From Rhizomys pruinosus (taxonomy: Eukaryota; Chordata; Mammalia; Rodentia; Spalacidae), in contig VZQC01006589.1 in NCBI GenBank assembly GCA_009823505.1, forward strand, positions 8,743,480 to 8,807,479: 64,000 nucleotides of DNA. Reading direction: 5' to 3'. Of the stretch, positions 33,649 through 45,280 are shown one piece after another. The notes under the pieces are model-generated. The model searched no databases, was not told the origin of the DNA, and saw nothing but the letters and a program-made list of their open reading frames with translations. Position numbers and translations under genes: made by a program. The stretch's first letter is position 1; every line of letters begins with the position of its first letter.

Positions 33649-33665
33649 TGGTACCAGAAGTGGGG
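33649..33665 (+). other. tRNA-Leu-like primer binding site
   Basis: tggtaccagaagtgggg directly follows the 5' LTR end and is close to the complement of a tRNA-Leu 3' end, the primer type that defines ERVL/MaLR elements. Confidence 0.75.
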
Positions 33666-34778
33666 TATTGCTGTGACAGACCTGACCTTGGTGTTTGGGG
33701 GGAGGATTGTGGAAGTGTTTGGAACACTTAAAAAAATAATTGAATGCCTAAAGTTTATTGCTGTGGAACTTGGAACAGTTATGCTGAAAGAGTTGTAGAC
33801 GATGGAGGCCTGGCTTATGAAGCTTCAAGGGGAAGCAGATACCATTGGGACTGTTCACATGATATTTTTAAATTAAGAGTCTGTGGGTTCTGGTCAGCTG
33901 GAGTTGAAGAATTAGCTGTAGGTAACAAGAGACCAGAACCTAAAGTGAAACCTTTGTTGTACTGGGACAATTGATGTGGTTAGCTGGGGCTGAAAAATCA
34001 GCTGTAAGTAACAAGAGACCAGCATCACTGGTGGTGAAATCTTCTGGGAAGAATTTCCTCAGGGTCAGCACACAGAAGCTGTGGTTCAGAAGGGGCCTGA
34101 GCCTCTATCTCAAGCTGGAAGCAGGACTTGGTAATGTGTAAGAGTCTCCTATATGGTTCTGGTGTTGAAATGTGAAGGAGTCACAGAGAGCAGCTGAAGT
34201 ATGGCACTGTGAGAGGCCAGGAAAGGCCATTGGTGAAAGTGCACCTCAGTTGCAATGAAGACCCCAGGATTGCAGGGGTCATGAAGAGAAGCTGAGGCTT
34301 TGCACCAGGAGAGGTCAGAAGAGACCATTGGTGAAGGTGCTGCCTCAGTTTCAGTGGAGACCCCAGCTTTTTGGAGATGCCAGGACCATGGGATGACCAC
34401 CAAGAGCAGCAGCAGGTGTGGAATGGAGCTGGCCTGGGCCTGTGAGATGAGCTGTGTTTGCTGTGGACTGCAGAGTCAGAGAAGGGGAGCTGCTGAAACC
34501 CTTTGGAGCCCAGAAGATCATGAGTGAATCCCAGATGTCCAGCCTTGAGCTACTTTGCTGGACTTGGGTTTTGCTTAGGCATGACCAATTCTTCCCTTTG
34601 AAATAGGACAGTACTTGTTTTGGATTTTACAGCAGCCCACAGTTTTGAGACTTTTAACAAACTGTGAACTTTTTTTAAAGTTTTGGACTTTTTAAGAACT
34701 GAAGGGGTTTTAAGGTTGTACAGTCTTATGTTGTGATTAATGTTAACATCATACTTTGGGGACAAGAAATGGAAAGGT
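33666..34778 (+). mobile_element. ERVL/MaLR-type internal region
   Basis: About 1.1 kb between the primer site and the second LTR, with no gag or pol similarity visible and many stops, as expected for a non-autonomous MaLR-like element. It contains tandem-like repeats of 'aacaagagaccag' (33,926 and 34,010) and of gaggtcagaagagaccattg-like text (34,215 and 34,310). A purine-rich stretch (about 34,758-34,778) precedes the 3' LTR. Confidence 0.65.
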
Positions 34779-35385
34779 GATGGTTTAATAGTGTTATGTT
34801 TTGTGTGCCAAGTTGACCAGAGGTCAATTGTGCTGGATAGCTTTAGTGTCAACTTGATACACCTGGGTTGAGGGATCCTCAGTTGGGGAATTGGCTCCAT
34901 TAGACTGGCCTGTGGCCATGTCTGTGGAGTATTATCTTGATTGTTGAGCAATGTGGGACGGCCCAGCCCACTATGAGGGGCCAGCCCACCCCTGAGCAGG
35001 CTGTTGTGTACAGAATAAGAAAGCAGGCTGGAGCCAGGCATGATGCTGCATGCCTTTGGTCCCAGTGCTTGGGAGACAGAGGCAGGTGGATCTCTGTGAG
35101 TTCAAGTCCAGCCTGGTCTACATAAGGAGTTCCAGGCCAGCTGGGACTATGGGGAGACCCTGTTTCAAAGAGACCAAAAATAAAAAATAAAAATAAAAAA
35201 AAGTAGGCTGGGCCCAGGCTGGAGGAACAAGCCAGTAAGCAGCATTCCTCATGGCCTGTGCCTCAGCTCCTGCCTCCAGGTTCCTGCCCTGAGTTCCTGC
35301 CTTGGGCTCCCTGAGTGATGAACAGTAACCCAAGAGATGTGAGCTGAATAAACCCTTTCCTCCCCAAAAGAAAAAAAAATAAAAC
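34779..35385 (+). mobile_element. ERVL-class 3' LTR split by B1
   Basis: Begins near tgatggtttaatagtg and includes gtgtcaacttgatacacctg, ctgtggccatgtctgtggag, the B1 at 35,032-35,200, then gcctgtgcctcagctcctgc and the AATAAA region. The end after AATAAA is lost in an A-rich run. The antisense 163-codon frame at 34,550-35,041 is incidental. Confidence 0.75.
35032..35200 (+). mobile_element. B1 in the 3' LTR
   Basis: TSD aag(c/t)aggctgg at 35,021-35,031 and 35,201-35,211. Tail is a (AAAAT)n-like run. Confidence 0.93.
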
Positions 35386-35541
35386 ATTTTTTTTTTTGCT
35401 CTTTTTAGGACAGGGTCTCCCTCTAGCCCCAGCTGGCCTGGAATTCACTCTGTAGACCAGGCTGACCTGGAACTCACAGTGATCCACCTGCCCCTACCTC
35501 CCAAATGCTAGGATTAAAGGTTTGTGCCAACAGGCCCAGCC
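35386..35541 (-). mobile_element. Antisense B1
   Basis: Complete antisense B1 from T-run to gtgccaacaggcccagcc. Confidence 0.92.
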
Positions 35542-35639
35542 ACAATTTGTTTTTTAACAATATTCCATATGAGATCTGTGTGCATAAATTTTAGAAGTGC
35601 TGATCTACTGAGCAACTGATATTTTGTATTTGTTTCTTG

Positions 35640-35968
35640 TGCTTTGTGGGAAGATCCAGTTTGAATTAGGGGCTAGTTTTCAGCTAGCATCCCTCAGGGC
35701 ACAATATAGGATTCCTCTGACCCTTCCCCAAGAGGGAGCAACATGGCCCAGGCACATGATGTTAGGGGGAGCAGCAGTATACAGTGGCACAAAACTGGGG
35801 GATCTGTGATTGGCTCTGAGACATGGCATCATTTTGCTTATTAAGGTGACTCACAGCAGGCGATAGATCAAATTCTCCATTACCATCATTACACAGAATT
35901 CCTGCATCCATTATTTTGCACATATACAGGCTAGAGCAGGCCTAGATATTGAGTGCTAGTGGTTAGTG
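35640..35968 (-). promoter_or_regulatory. CRE/CCAAT module (element C), antisense copy
   Basis: The reverse complement aligns with 16,644-16,912: gcctgtatatgtgcaaaata, 'aattctgtgtaatgatggta', 'gtgcctgggccatgttgctc'. The CRE is degraded (tgatgcca) but the CCAAT position (gccaatcac) is retained. No family B copy follows on the minus strand (35,640 downward is B1). Confidence 0.55.
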
Positions 35969-36570
35969 GGTTGGACAGGGGTCTATCAGACCACCAACCT
36001 GGGAAGCTAGCATGGGGTTGGATGGAGACCAATGAGGTCACCAACCTGTGGAGTGAACTGTGAGTGGGTGTAGGCTGAAGATATGCCATCAGCCATCAGC
36101 CTGACATTCCTGTCCACAGAGCAGCAGTCTTTGGGCAGGTGGGAAAGCATGGCCAGATGAGAAGTATTCCGCTTCCCAGGCTAAAGGCCTGGCTTGAAAG
36201 TACCTCTCTCTATGAAAGTAACCAACTGACCTCTGCAACAAGGAGTCAGTTCCCCACAGTGACTGCAGGTGGCCACAGTGCTCCCCTTCCCTTAGCAAGA
36301 CTGTGCTGTACCTGCTCATAACAAGAGAAGCTTCCTACAATGCTTTAAGTATTTCCTAAGACATAAAGTCCCCAGGGTGAACATCAGTAAACCTTCTTTT
36401 TGCAAGAAGGACAACTTATCAACAGTAGGAAATAATTACTAATTAAAAATGCATGAACTGTGGTGGGGCGGGGAGCAGCGGAATGGGAGTATGTCTAAAT
36501 CGAACTGAAAAATGATGTACGAAATACACAAAATATCAATAAAAGTATTAAAAAGTCCTACTATTTCTCT
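35969..36570. other. Unclassified repeat-like segment
   Basis: The end (36,480-36,555: 'atgtacgaaatacacaaaat', A-rich) resembles the family B and L1 3' termini. The rest is unrecognised. Confidence 0.35.
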
Positions 36571-36619
36571 CTTTAAAGCTGTAGAGTTGAAATACCCTTC
36601 AGTCACATTTTCTCATAAG

Positions 36620-36983
36620 GTTGTTTGGGATGGTTAACTTTTTGCATCAGCTTGAATAGGCTATGGAGATGCCCTGTAGTTCTGTGTCTATGAGGTTGTC
36701 TCAAAACTGATGATTTAATAAATCAGATTTCCCTCCTCAGTGCAGATGGATACAATTGAATCAAATTGGGAAATTAGTGTTCTCCTGTTTGGGAGCAGAA
36801 GGCAAACATTTTTCTCCTTGTCATTCAGGTCTTTGGTCTCAGATTTGGACTTATGCCATCCATTCTTCTAGTTCTCAGACCATTAGACAGTACTAGAACT
36901 GTACATCCAACATCCCTGTGCCTTGAACTTTCAGATTGTCAGTTATAGGATTTCTCCATGCCCATAGTCATGTGAGTCTATCT
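36620..36983 (+). mobile_element. MLT1-like ancient MaLR LTR
   Basis: Co-linear with the MLT1/MST pattern: ggatggttaactttttgcat, cttatgccatccattcttct, ctttcagattgtcagttata and 'cccatagtcatgtgagtct'. The antisense L1-f begins immediately after. Confidence 0.5.
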
Positions 36984-39900
36984 CTTTTTTTCTTATTTTT
37001 ATTAAGATTTTGTACATTTCATACATTTCTTAATCAAATTGAGACCCCTTCCCCTTTCCTTGACCTCCCACCAGAACTCATGCATTTTGCCATACATATC
37101 AAGTCCTGTCTTGCATCTTTTTCTCAGTCATTTTTAACTTTTTTGATGGAGAAGTTTACTGTTTTGGTCTGATCTTTGAATAAGTATTTTTTTGTTCCCT
37201 TTAATTTTATATTACTCCAAAATATACATATATACACTCCACATCTATATCACATTTTTAAAGTCTGAAAATAAATTATAGATTAATTCCAAAACACATT
37301 TAGGTATCCACAGTTTAACCATGAACTTGCATGCAGGTAAAATGAAATATAAATTTACACTCTTAAATTACATGGTAAATTGATGATGTTTTAATGTACT
37401 TTTGAAAAGGATATTTATTCTTTCTCATAAATCTTAGAACTAAGGAAGAGATATTAAACTTCAAGCTATATCTATAGTAATATCAGTCAATGTGGTATTA
37501 TCTTTACTGACAAATTATCCACCTTGACTTACATATAAGGATTTGGTGATAGGCTCCATAGATGAGGAACAACATATATCATTTTTTTTCTGAGTCCGTG
37601 TTACTTCACTTAGCATAACAGTTTCTAGTTCCATCCATTTACCTGTGAATTTCAGGATGTCATCTCTCTTTACCACTGCATAGAACTCCATTGTGTAAAT
37701 GTACCCCATTTTCATTATCCAGTCATCAGTTGAGGAATACTTGGGTTGCTTCCAGCTCTTTGCTATTGTGAAAAGAGCAGCAATAAACATGGTTGTTCAT
37801 GTATATCTGTATAGGATGAATCATTGGGTATAAAAACCAAGAGTGGTATGACTGGGTCAAGTGGTAGGTTCATTTTTAGTCTTTTAAGAGGCCTCCACAC
37901 TGTTTCCTAGGGGTTGCCTGAATTTGCAATCCCACCACCAGTGAATGAGTGTTCCCCTTTCCCCATAACCTCTCCAGCATTTGGTATCATTTGTCTGCTT
38001 GATGATAGCCAGTCTTACTGGGGTAAGATGAAATTGTAAAGGGTTTTTAATTTACATTTCCTTAATTACTAACAATGTTGAATAGTTTTTAAGATGTTTC
38101 TCAGTCATCTTTACTTCTTCACTTGAGAAGTCAGTGTTCAGATCTTTAGGCCATCTTTTAATTTGGTTATTTGTTTTCTTAGTCCTTCGTTTTTTGAGTA
38201 ATTTATGTACTCTGGATGTTAAACCTCTGTCAGATTCCCTCCCACTCTATGGGTTTTCTCTTCTCTTCTTTGTTTCTTTTGCTTTACAGAAGCTTTTTAG
38301 TTTAATGAGGTTCCACTTATTGATTGTTGACCTTATTTCTTGCACAACTGCCCTCTGATTTATAAAATCTTTTCCTACACCTTGTAGATTACTGCCAATG
38401 TTTTCTTCTAACTTTCAGAGTTTCAGGTTTCACATTGAGGTCTTTGACATATTTAGACTTGGCTTTGTACATGGTGAAAGGTAGGGGTTTCATTTCTCTA
38501 CAGAAGATGATCCAGTTTTGCCAGCACCATTTGCCAAAGATACTGATTTTCCTCCATTGAGTCTTCTTGGCCCCTTTGTCAAATTTTAGGTGGCTGATGT
38601 TGTATGTACTCAGGTTTGGATCTTAAATTTGGTTCCATTGATCTATGGGTCTATTTTTGTGCCAGAACCATGCTGTTTTTATGACCATAACTCTGTGATA
38701 TAGTTTGAATTCTGGTATATTAATCTCCCTGCATTACTCTTTTTGCTCAGGGTGACTTTGGCTATCTGGATTCTTTTGTTTTTCCAAATGAACTTTGGGA
38801 TTTTTTTTCTAATTCTGTGAAATCATGGGGATTTTGACTGGGATTGAATTGAATCTATATATTACTTTGGGTAGGATGGTAATTTTTACTATATTAATTC
38901 TTCCAATCCCTAAGCATGGGAGGTCCTTCCATCTTCTGGTGTCTTCCTCAATCTCCTTCTTCAAAGATTTAAAATTTATTGTCTTTGGTCAGGTTTGCTC
39001 CAAGAAGTTTTTTTTAGGCTACTGTGAATGGGAGACTTTTCATGTACTCCTCCTCCACTTGCTTGTTATTGGCATATAGAAAGGCTACTGATTTTTGTAG
39101 ATTTATTTTGTAAGTTGCTGAAACTATTAATCATTTCAAGGAGTTTTCTGGTGGAATTTTTGGCATCTCTTAGGTATAATATCATGTTATCTGGACAAAG
39201 GGATAGTTTGACCTCCTATTTTCCAATTAGTACTTTAATTTCTTTGTCTTGTCTATTGCTCTAGCAAGAGTTTCAAGCTATATAATGAAAAGGCGTGGAG
39301 AGAGTGGGCAGCCTTGTAGCATTCCTGACTTTAAGGGGGATGCTTCTAATTTTGGCTGTAGGTTGTTGAATATAGCATTAATTATGTTGAAGAATGTTCT
39401 CTCCAGTCCAATTCCCTTTAGGATTTTAAGCATAAAGGCATATTGAATTTTATGAAAAGCCATTCCTGTATCAATTGAGATGACCATGCGGTTTTTGTCT
39501 TTGAGTCCATTTATATGATTTGTTACATTTATTGATTGATGTATGTTGAATTATCCCTGCATCTCTGGAACAAATCCAACTTGATCATGGTGGATGACCT
39601 TTTGGTATGTGCCTGTATGGGGTTTGCATAGTATTTTTTATATATTGCATACTCAAAAGTATTTCTTTGAGAATTTTTGCATCTATATTCATCAAGGCTA
39701 TGGGCCTATAGTTTTCTTTTTTTATTGTATCTTTACCTGGTTTTGATATTAGAGTGATGCTGGCTTCATAGAAGGAATTTGGGAGATTTCCCTCTGATTC
39801 TATCCTTTTGAATAACTTAAGTAATATTGGTTGTAGGTCCTCTTTAAATTCTTCTCTAAATCCATCCAGGCCTGGACTATTTTTAGTTGGGAGGTTTTAT

Positions 39901-40725
39901 ATTACTGTTTCAATTTCCTCATATATTATGGGTCTATTTAAGCTGTTGATCTCTTTTTGATTAAGCTTTGATGAGTCCCATGATTTCAGATATTCATCCA
40001 TTTCCTTTAGGTTTTCGAATTTAATAAGTATAGGTCTTTAAAATATTCCCATATCATGTTCTGTATATTTTTGTTATCCGTTGTGATGTTTTCTCTTTCA
40101 CCTCTAATTTTGTTGATTTGGAGTTGCTATTTCTTTCTTTTGGTTAACTGGGCTAAGGTTCTGTCTATCTTGTTTATCCTTTCAAAGAACCAGCTCTTTG
40201 ACTCAATGATTCTTTGTATTGTTTTATTTATTTCTATTTAATTAATTTCTGCTCTGCTTTTTGTTATTTTTTATTGTCTGTTGGGTATGGGATTCATTTG
40301 TTGTTGTCTTTCAATTGTATTGAATTGCAAAGTTAAGTAATTTAGTTGTGCTCTTTCTGTTTTATTTAATGTAGGCACTTAGAGCTGTAAATTTCCCTCT
40401 TAGGGTTGCTTTTTTTCCAGAGCTTTTGTTGTGTTGTATTATCGTTTTCATTTAATTCCAAGTATACTTTTATTTCTTTCTTAATTTCTCCTTTGACCCA
40501 TTCATTATTCAGGACTGTGTTCTTTAACCTCTATGAGTTCATGTTACTGGATGTTGATATTAAGTTCTTGTTACTTGGTGTTGATATTAATCTTTATTGA
40601 ATTGTGGTCTGATATAATGCATGGAATTATTTCAATTTTTTGTATTTGTTGAGGTTTCTTCTGTTCTCCAATACGTGATTGATTTTGGAGGAAGTTCCAT
40701 GCAGTGCTTAATAGAAAGTATATTC
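36984..40725 (-). mobile_element. L1-f, part 3: 3'UTR to ORF2 endonuclease
   Basis: Host element of the L1 nest. Antisense 3'UTR (36,984-37,330), then ORF2 in reverse from C-terminus to the endonuclease/RT linker (SDHNSIKININTK at about 40,600). The RT catalytic FADD is replaced by CPDN (codons at 39,186-39,197), so it was long dead. It breaks at 40,725 and resumes at 53,639. Confidence 0.92.
39278..39487 (-). pseudogene. L1-f reverse transcriptase fragment
   Basis: Open piece of the RT finger/palm region: [20 protein letters not shown] and [11 protein letters not shown], which is RT motif 4. The catalytic motif follows downstream on the minus strand but reads CPDN. Flanking stops confine the frame to 69 residues. 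Confidence 0.85.
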
Positions 40726-42136
40726 TTGGACTGAGTGACAGGTCACCCTGCCAGGTCCCCAGGCAATTGGAGTCAGCAACTTCCCCACCCCCCTTGGAGG
40801 TGCAGGCATCTTGGCGGAAACAGCTGTAGTGTCTCCTGGGGAACGATGTAAGAGAAGAGGCGAAGAGACAACAAACCCACCACTCCACAGACAACCTAGA
40901 GGAGCAGGTCTTCAACAAAAGGAAGTAATGCCTGAATCTGGCATCAGATTAAAAACAACAAATCAACAAACCAAACCCACATGCCAAAAGTACAATGAAA
41001 AATCAACAACACGGGAAAAGCAAATAATAAATTCCCACCAAACTCTATCAGTCCTATAGAAGACTCCAACAATGGGATCTCCCTGGAGCTAACTCATGAC
41101 ACAGATCTTAAAGGAACAATCATAGACATATTCAAAGAAATCAAGGGATATAAAGAACAAATCAAAGAACTAAAGGGAAGAGTGAACCACTCTGGAAGGA
41201 AATGGAAATACTAAAATAATCTCGGGCTGAAATGAAAAAGGAAATTGAACACTCATCCAGTCACAGGAAAGGACAGGAGAAAGCCTCAGTAGCAGAATGG
41301 ATGAAGCAGAAAATAGAATATCAAAACTAGAAAATAACATGGAAGTACTGAAGAGCTCAAGCAAAGACTATGAAAAAAAACAAAACAAAACACAAGAAGG
41401 GAATAACCAGGAAATGTGGGACACCATGAAGAGGATAAACCTCTGTGTCATAGGTATAGAGGAAGGAGAAGAATAACAGGATAATGGTATAGACCAGGTC
41501 TTCAACAGAATTATAGAAGAAAATTTCCCCAAACTGAAAAAATACATAAAAATACAAGCAGCACATAGAATACCAAATAGACAAGAACAGAAAAGAAACT
41601 CCCCACACCATATCGTAATCAAAATGTGAGATGCTCAAAATGAAGATAGAATACTGAAAGCCACAGGAGAAAAACAGCAAGTTCCATATAAAGGAAAACA
41701 CAGAATTATAGCCAACTTTTCAATGTAAACAATGAAACCCAGAGAGCTTGGACCAAAGTCTTCCCAGTACTAAATGACTATAGATGCCAACCCAGGTTAC
41801 ACTACCAAGCAAAAATGTCAATTATAATCAAAGGAGAAAGGAAAAACTTTCCATGACATAAAAAAGATGAAAGAATATATGTTTAGAAAACGAACCCTCC
41901 AGAAAATACTTGAAGCAGTTCAGAGGACAGAGGAAAGGAGCAGCTATACCCAAGTGGCAAGAGAGAGAAACTAATGAAGGTGTAACCCCAGAAATACGTA
42001 CAAAGACTAAAAATTCAAACAGAAAATAAAATGAAGGTAAGCAATATACATCTCTCAATATTAACCCTAAATAATAATGGTCTGAACCCCCCAATCAAGA
42101 GACACAGACTGGAAGAATGGATTAAGAAATTGAATC
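40726..42136 (+). mobile_element. L1-b/d, 5' part: 5'UTR, ORF1, ORF2 start
   Basis: 40,726-40,930 is a GC-rich 5'UTR end without monomers. ORF1 text runs 40,930-42,010 with stops, and ORF2 starts at about 42,030 (LTLNNNGLNPPIKRHRLEEW). Left TSD is aaagtatattc (40,715-40,725), matched by aaaatatattc at 53,635-53,645. ORF2 continues at 49,464, so this and the later piece form one element split by L1-c. Confidence 0.88.
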
Positions 42137-42139
42137 TGG

Positions 42140-42355
42140 TTTGGATCTCTGGCCTGCCTTGCATAGAGGCTTCTGGCTCCTGCCAGACAACCTGAGCCAC
42201 AGTGTGCAGGCTGTGCATGTCAGCCAGGAGGATCCTGGGAGTTGAGGTTTGGATCTCTGGCCAGCCTTGCCTAGAGGCTGCTGGCTCCTGCCAGAGCAGC
42301 TGAGGCACAGGGTACTGGCAGGCAGGCTAAGCAAGCAACCCCCCCAACTGGAATT
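42140..42355 (+). promoter_or_regulatory. L1-c 5'UTR: two 108-bp monomers
   Basis: The start tttggatctctggcc recurs at 42,140 and 42,248. The units share gaggct(t/g)ctggctcctgcc and a 'gag(c/g)cacag' block. The second grades into the non-monomeric leader at about 42,345. Tandem monomers are the promoters of rodent L1. Confidence 0.85.
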
Positions 42356-42611
42356 CCAGAGGGAGTTTCCAGTAAGCCCTACAACCAACCTAGAGGAACT
42401 GGCTGGCAGTGGAGGGAGTACAGTGCTCAGAGGGTGTCATGTGGGTTGTTACTCACCCAGTTTTGGGGGAACAGAAAGGGAAGAGTGAACTATATCTTCC
42501 AATATATAACCAAAATTGGAAGCCTGAAACTTAGAAAAGTCAACACTCCATAAACAAGGAGAATACAACGAAAGCATCTGAAGGAATTAAGGAAAGCAAT
42601 TCTTCAACACG

Positions 42612-43440
42612 GTGAAGAGTAATTTGAGATTTGCATTGGAATATAGGCAAAAGGCAAACCACAAGCCTAGAGCACAACAGAAGAACAATATGGGAAAAGC
42701 ACAGAATAATTCCACACTAAACACTTCCGATCCTGTGGAGGACTCCTACAATGGGATCTCCCTAAAGGTAGCCCAGGACACAGATCGTAGAATAACAATC
42801 AAAGATATATTCAAAGAAATCATAGAACTAAGGGGAGAGAATGAAAAACTCAGAAAGGATCTAGAGGGAGACAATGACAAACTTTGGAAAGAACTAAAAG
42901 GAGAAAAATGACAAACTCTGGAAGGAAGTGGAAACACTAAAAAGATCCCATGCTGAAATGAACAAGGAAACTAAACAGAGAAACAAGAAGCTATAAGAAA
43001 AGATTGAGAAGCTCCAAAAGGAAGTAGAAATACTAAAGAAAACACAGGATGAAATGAAAAAGGAAATTAAACACTCATCCAATCAGGAAGAAAGAATGGG
43101 AAAAAGACTCAGAAGAAAAATGGAGGAAGCAGAAAAAAAAAAAGAATATTAGACCTGGAAGATAACACAGAACAATTAAAAAGCTTACATAAAGACTATA
43201 AAAAATCTAAAAATACACAAGAGTGGAACAACCAGGAAATGTGGGACACTATGAAAAGATCAAACCTCCTCATCATAGGGATAGAGGAAGAAGAAGAATC
43301 CCAAGAGGATGGTATTGATCAGATCTTCAACAGAATAATAGATGAAAATTTCCCCAAACTAAAGAGACAAACCCATACAAATACAAGAAGCACAGAGAAC
43401 ACCAAATAGGACCAGAAAAGAAACTCCCCATGTCATATCA
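42612..43440 (+). pseudogene. L1-c ORF1 N-terminal and coiled-coil part
   Basis: ORF1 encodes the L1 RNA-binding chaperone. A probable start is MGKAQNNSTLN at about 42,690. The open segment 42,612-42,911 leads into a heptad-rich coiled coil (RGENEKLRKDLEGDNDKLWK) in which related units repeat in the downstream frame to about 43,080. A frameshift at about 42,908 and stops at about 42,997 and 43,150 break it. Confidence 0.8.
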
Positions 43441-43448
43441 TAGTTAAA

Positions 43449-43976
43449 ATGCTAGATGCCCAAAACAAAGAAAAAATTCTGAAAGCCACAAGAGAAAAAC
43501 AACAAATTACATTTAAGGGGAAACCTACCAGAATTACAGCTGATTTTTCAGTGCAAACTCTGAAAGCAAGAAGAACACAGACTAAAGCATTCCTAGTGCC
43601 AAATGACGACAAATGCCAACCCAGGTTACTATACCAAGCAAAAATGTTGATTCTAGTTGAAGGAAAGAGAAAAATCTTCTATGACATAAACAAGATGAAA
43701 GAATACGTGTCCACCTTTAATCCTAGCACTGAGGAGGCAGAGGCAAGTGGATCTCTGTTAGGTCAAGGCCAGCCTGGTCTACAGAGTGAGTTTCAGGACA
43801 GCTGGGTCTATAGAGAGACTGTCTCCAAAGAAAAAAAAAGAAAAGAATACATGTCCGGAAAACCAACCCTTCAGAGACTACTTGAAGTAATTCAAAGGAC
43901 AGAGGAGAGGAACAACTACCCCAGGCACCTTGAAAGAGAAATTAATAAAACCAGAACTGCAGAAGTAGAAACCTAA
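43449..43976 (+). pseudogene. L1-c ORF1 C-terminal domain with in-frame B1
   Basis: A 175-residue open frame of the ORF1 C-terminal domain: KGKPTRITADFSVQTLKARR, then RKIFYDINKMKEY, 48 residues read from a B1 insertion (43,707-43,850), then SGKPTLQRLLEVIQRTEERN. The B1 plus its duplicated target is 144 bp, so the frame is kept. An active ORF1 lacks this insert. The upstream half is out of frame, so no full protein is expected. Confidence 0.88.
43707..43841 (+). mobile_element. B1 inserted in L1-c ORF1
   Basis: B1 lacking its first ~12 bases, flanked by the TSD aaagaatac (43,698-43,706 and 43,842-43,850). Confidence 0.95.
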
Positions 43977-43999
43977 ACCAAAAACGCAAATGGATAATA

Positions 44000-44653
44000 A
44001 GGTAAAAGGAAGCAACACACATCGATAAATTATAATAATGGGCTAAACTCCCCAATCAAAAGGCATAGACTGGGAGAATTGATTAGGAAACAGAATCCAG
44101 CTATATGCTGTCTACAATAAACCCATATCACCCTCAAGGATAGGTGCCAACTTAAAGTGAAATTATGGAAAAAAAAATATTCCAAGCAAATGGTACTGAA
44201 AAGAAAGTTGGAGTTGCTATTTTAATATCAGACAAAATCAACTTCAAAATAGAAGCAATCAGAAGAGACAAAGATGACCATTACATCCTTATGAAAGGGA
44301 AAATTAACCATGAAGACTTCACAATCATGAATATATACACACCAACCTCTGGTACACCAATCTTTATAAACACAACTCTACAGGACCTCAAGGCACAGAT
44401 TAACCCCAGCACACTCATAGTAGGGGACTTCAATACCCCACTGAGCCCTTTGGACAGATCAACTGGACAAAGAATAAACAGAAGGACATCTGAATTGAAC
44501 AATATGATACAGCAAATAGACCCCACAGACATCTTCCAAATATTCCACCTAAGCACCAGAGAATACACTGTACTCAGCACCCACAGAACATTCTCCAAAA
44601 TTGACCACATACTTGGACACAGAAAAAAACCTCAACAAATTCCAAAAAATTGA
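44000..44653 (+). pseudogene. L1-c ORF2 endonuclease
   Basis: Apurinic-endonuclease-like domain that nicks the target DNA. From 44,165 the open frame reads VAILISDKINFKIEAIRRDK, NHEDFTIMNIYTPTSGTPIF, GDFNTPLSPLDRSTGQR (catalytic Asp-Asn) and TFSKIDHILGHRK. The SDHSA catalytic His lies in the next frame (44,601-44,798), so a frameshift separates it. The N-terminal QETH motif region (44,105) has a stop. Confidence 0.85.
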
Positions 44654-45280
44654 AATAATTTCATACATTCTATCAGACCACAGTGCAATAAAGCACAATA
44701 TCAACACCAGGATAAGCCCTACTACCTACATGAACACATGGAAACTAGACAACACACTCCTAAATAATGAATGGGTCAAGGAGGAAATTAAGAAATAAAA
44801 GCATTCCTGGAACTAAATGACAATGACAGTTCAACACAACAAAGCCTATGGGACACTTTAAAAGCAGTCCTAAGAGGGAAGTTTATAGCCCTGGGTGCCT
44901 ACATTAAAAAAACAAACAAACCAGAAATAGCACAAATAAATGAGCTGAAACTGCAGCTAAAAACACTTGAAAGACAACAACAAATAAACCCTAAATGCAA
45001 CAGACAGGAAGAAATAACAAAAATCAGAGCAGAAATCAATGAAATAGAAACAAAGAAAACAATACAAAAAATCAATGAATCCGAAATTTGGTTCTTTGAA
45101 AGAATAAATAAGATAGACATACATCTATCCCAGTTAACCAAAAGAAAGAAAGAGCAACTCCATATCTATAGAATTCATAATGAAAGAGGAAGTATCACAA
45201 CAGACAATGAAAAGATCCAGACAATCATACAGGAATACTTCAAAAACCTATACAGTACTAAATTTGGAAACCTATGAGAA

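Noticed and set aside
34550..35041. 163-codon open frame on the minus strand
   Set aside because: It crosses the ERVL-type internal region and LTR in antisense; the start is arbitrary and no protein family is recognised.
36984..42136. L1 5' inversion by twin priming (antisense 3' part followed by sense 5' part)
   Set aside because: The sense part continues after L1-c as L1-b/d to 53,638, and the antisense part continues at 53,639 with a matching TSD. Nested insertion explains every junction.
42140..42355. CRISPR-like or satellite array
   Set aside because: Two 108-bp units without spacers, leading into L1 ORF1; a promoter monomer pair in a mammalian genome.
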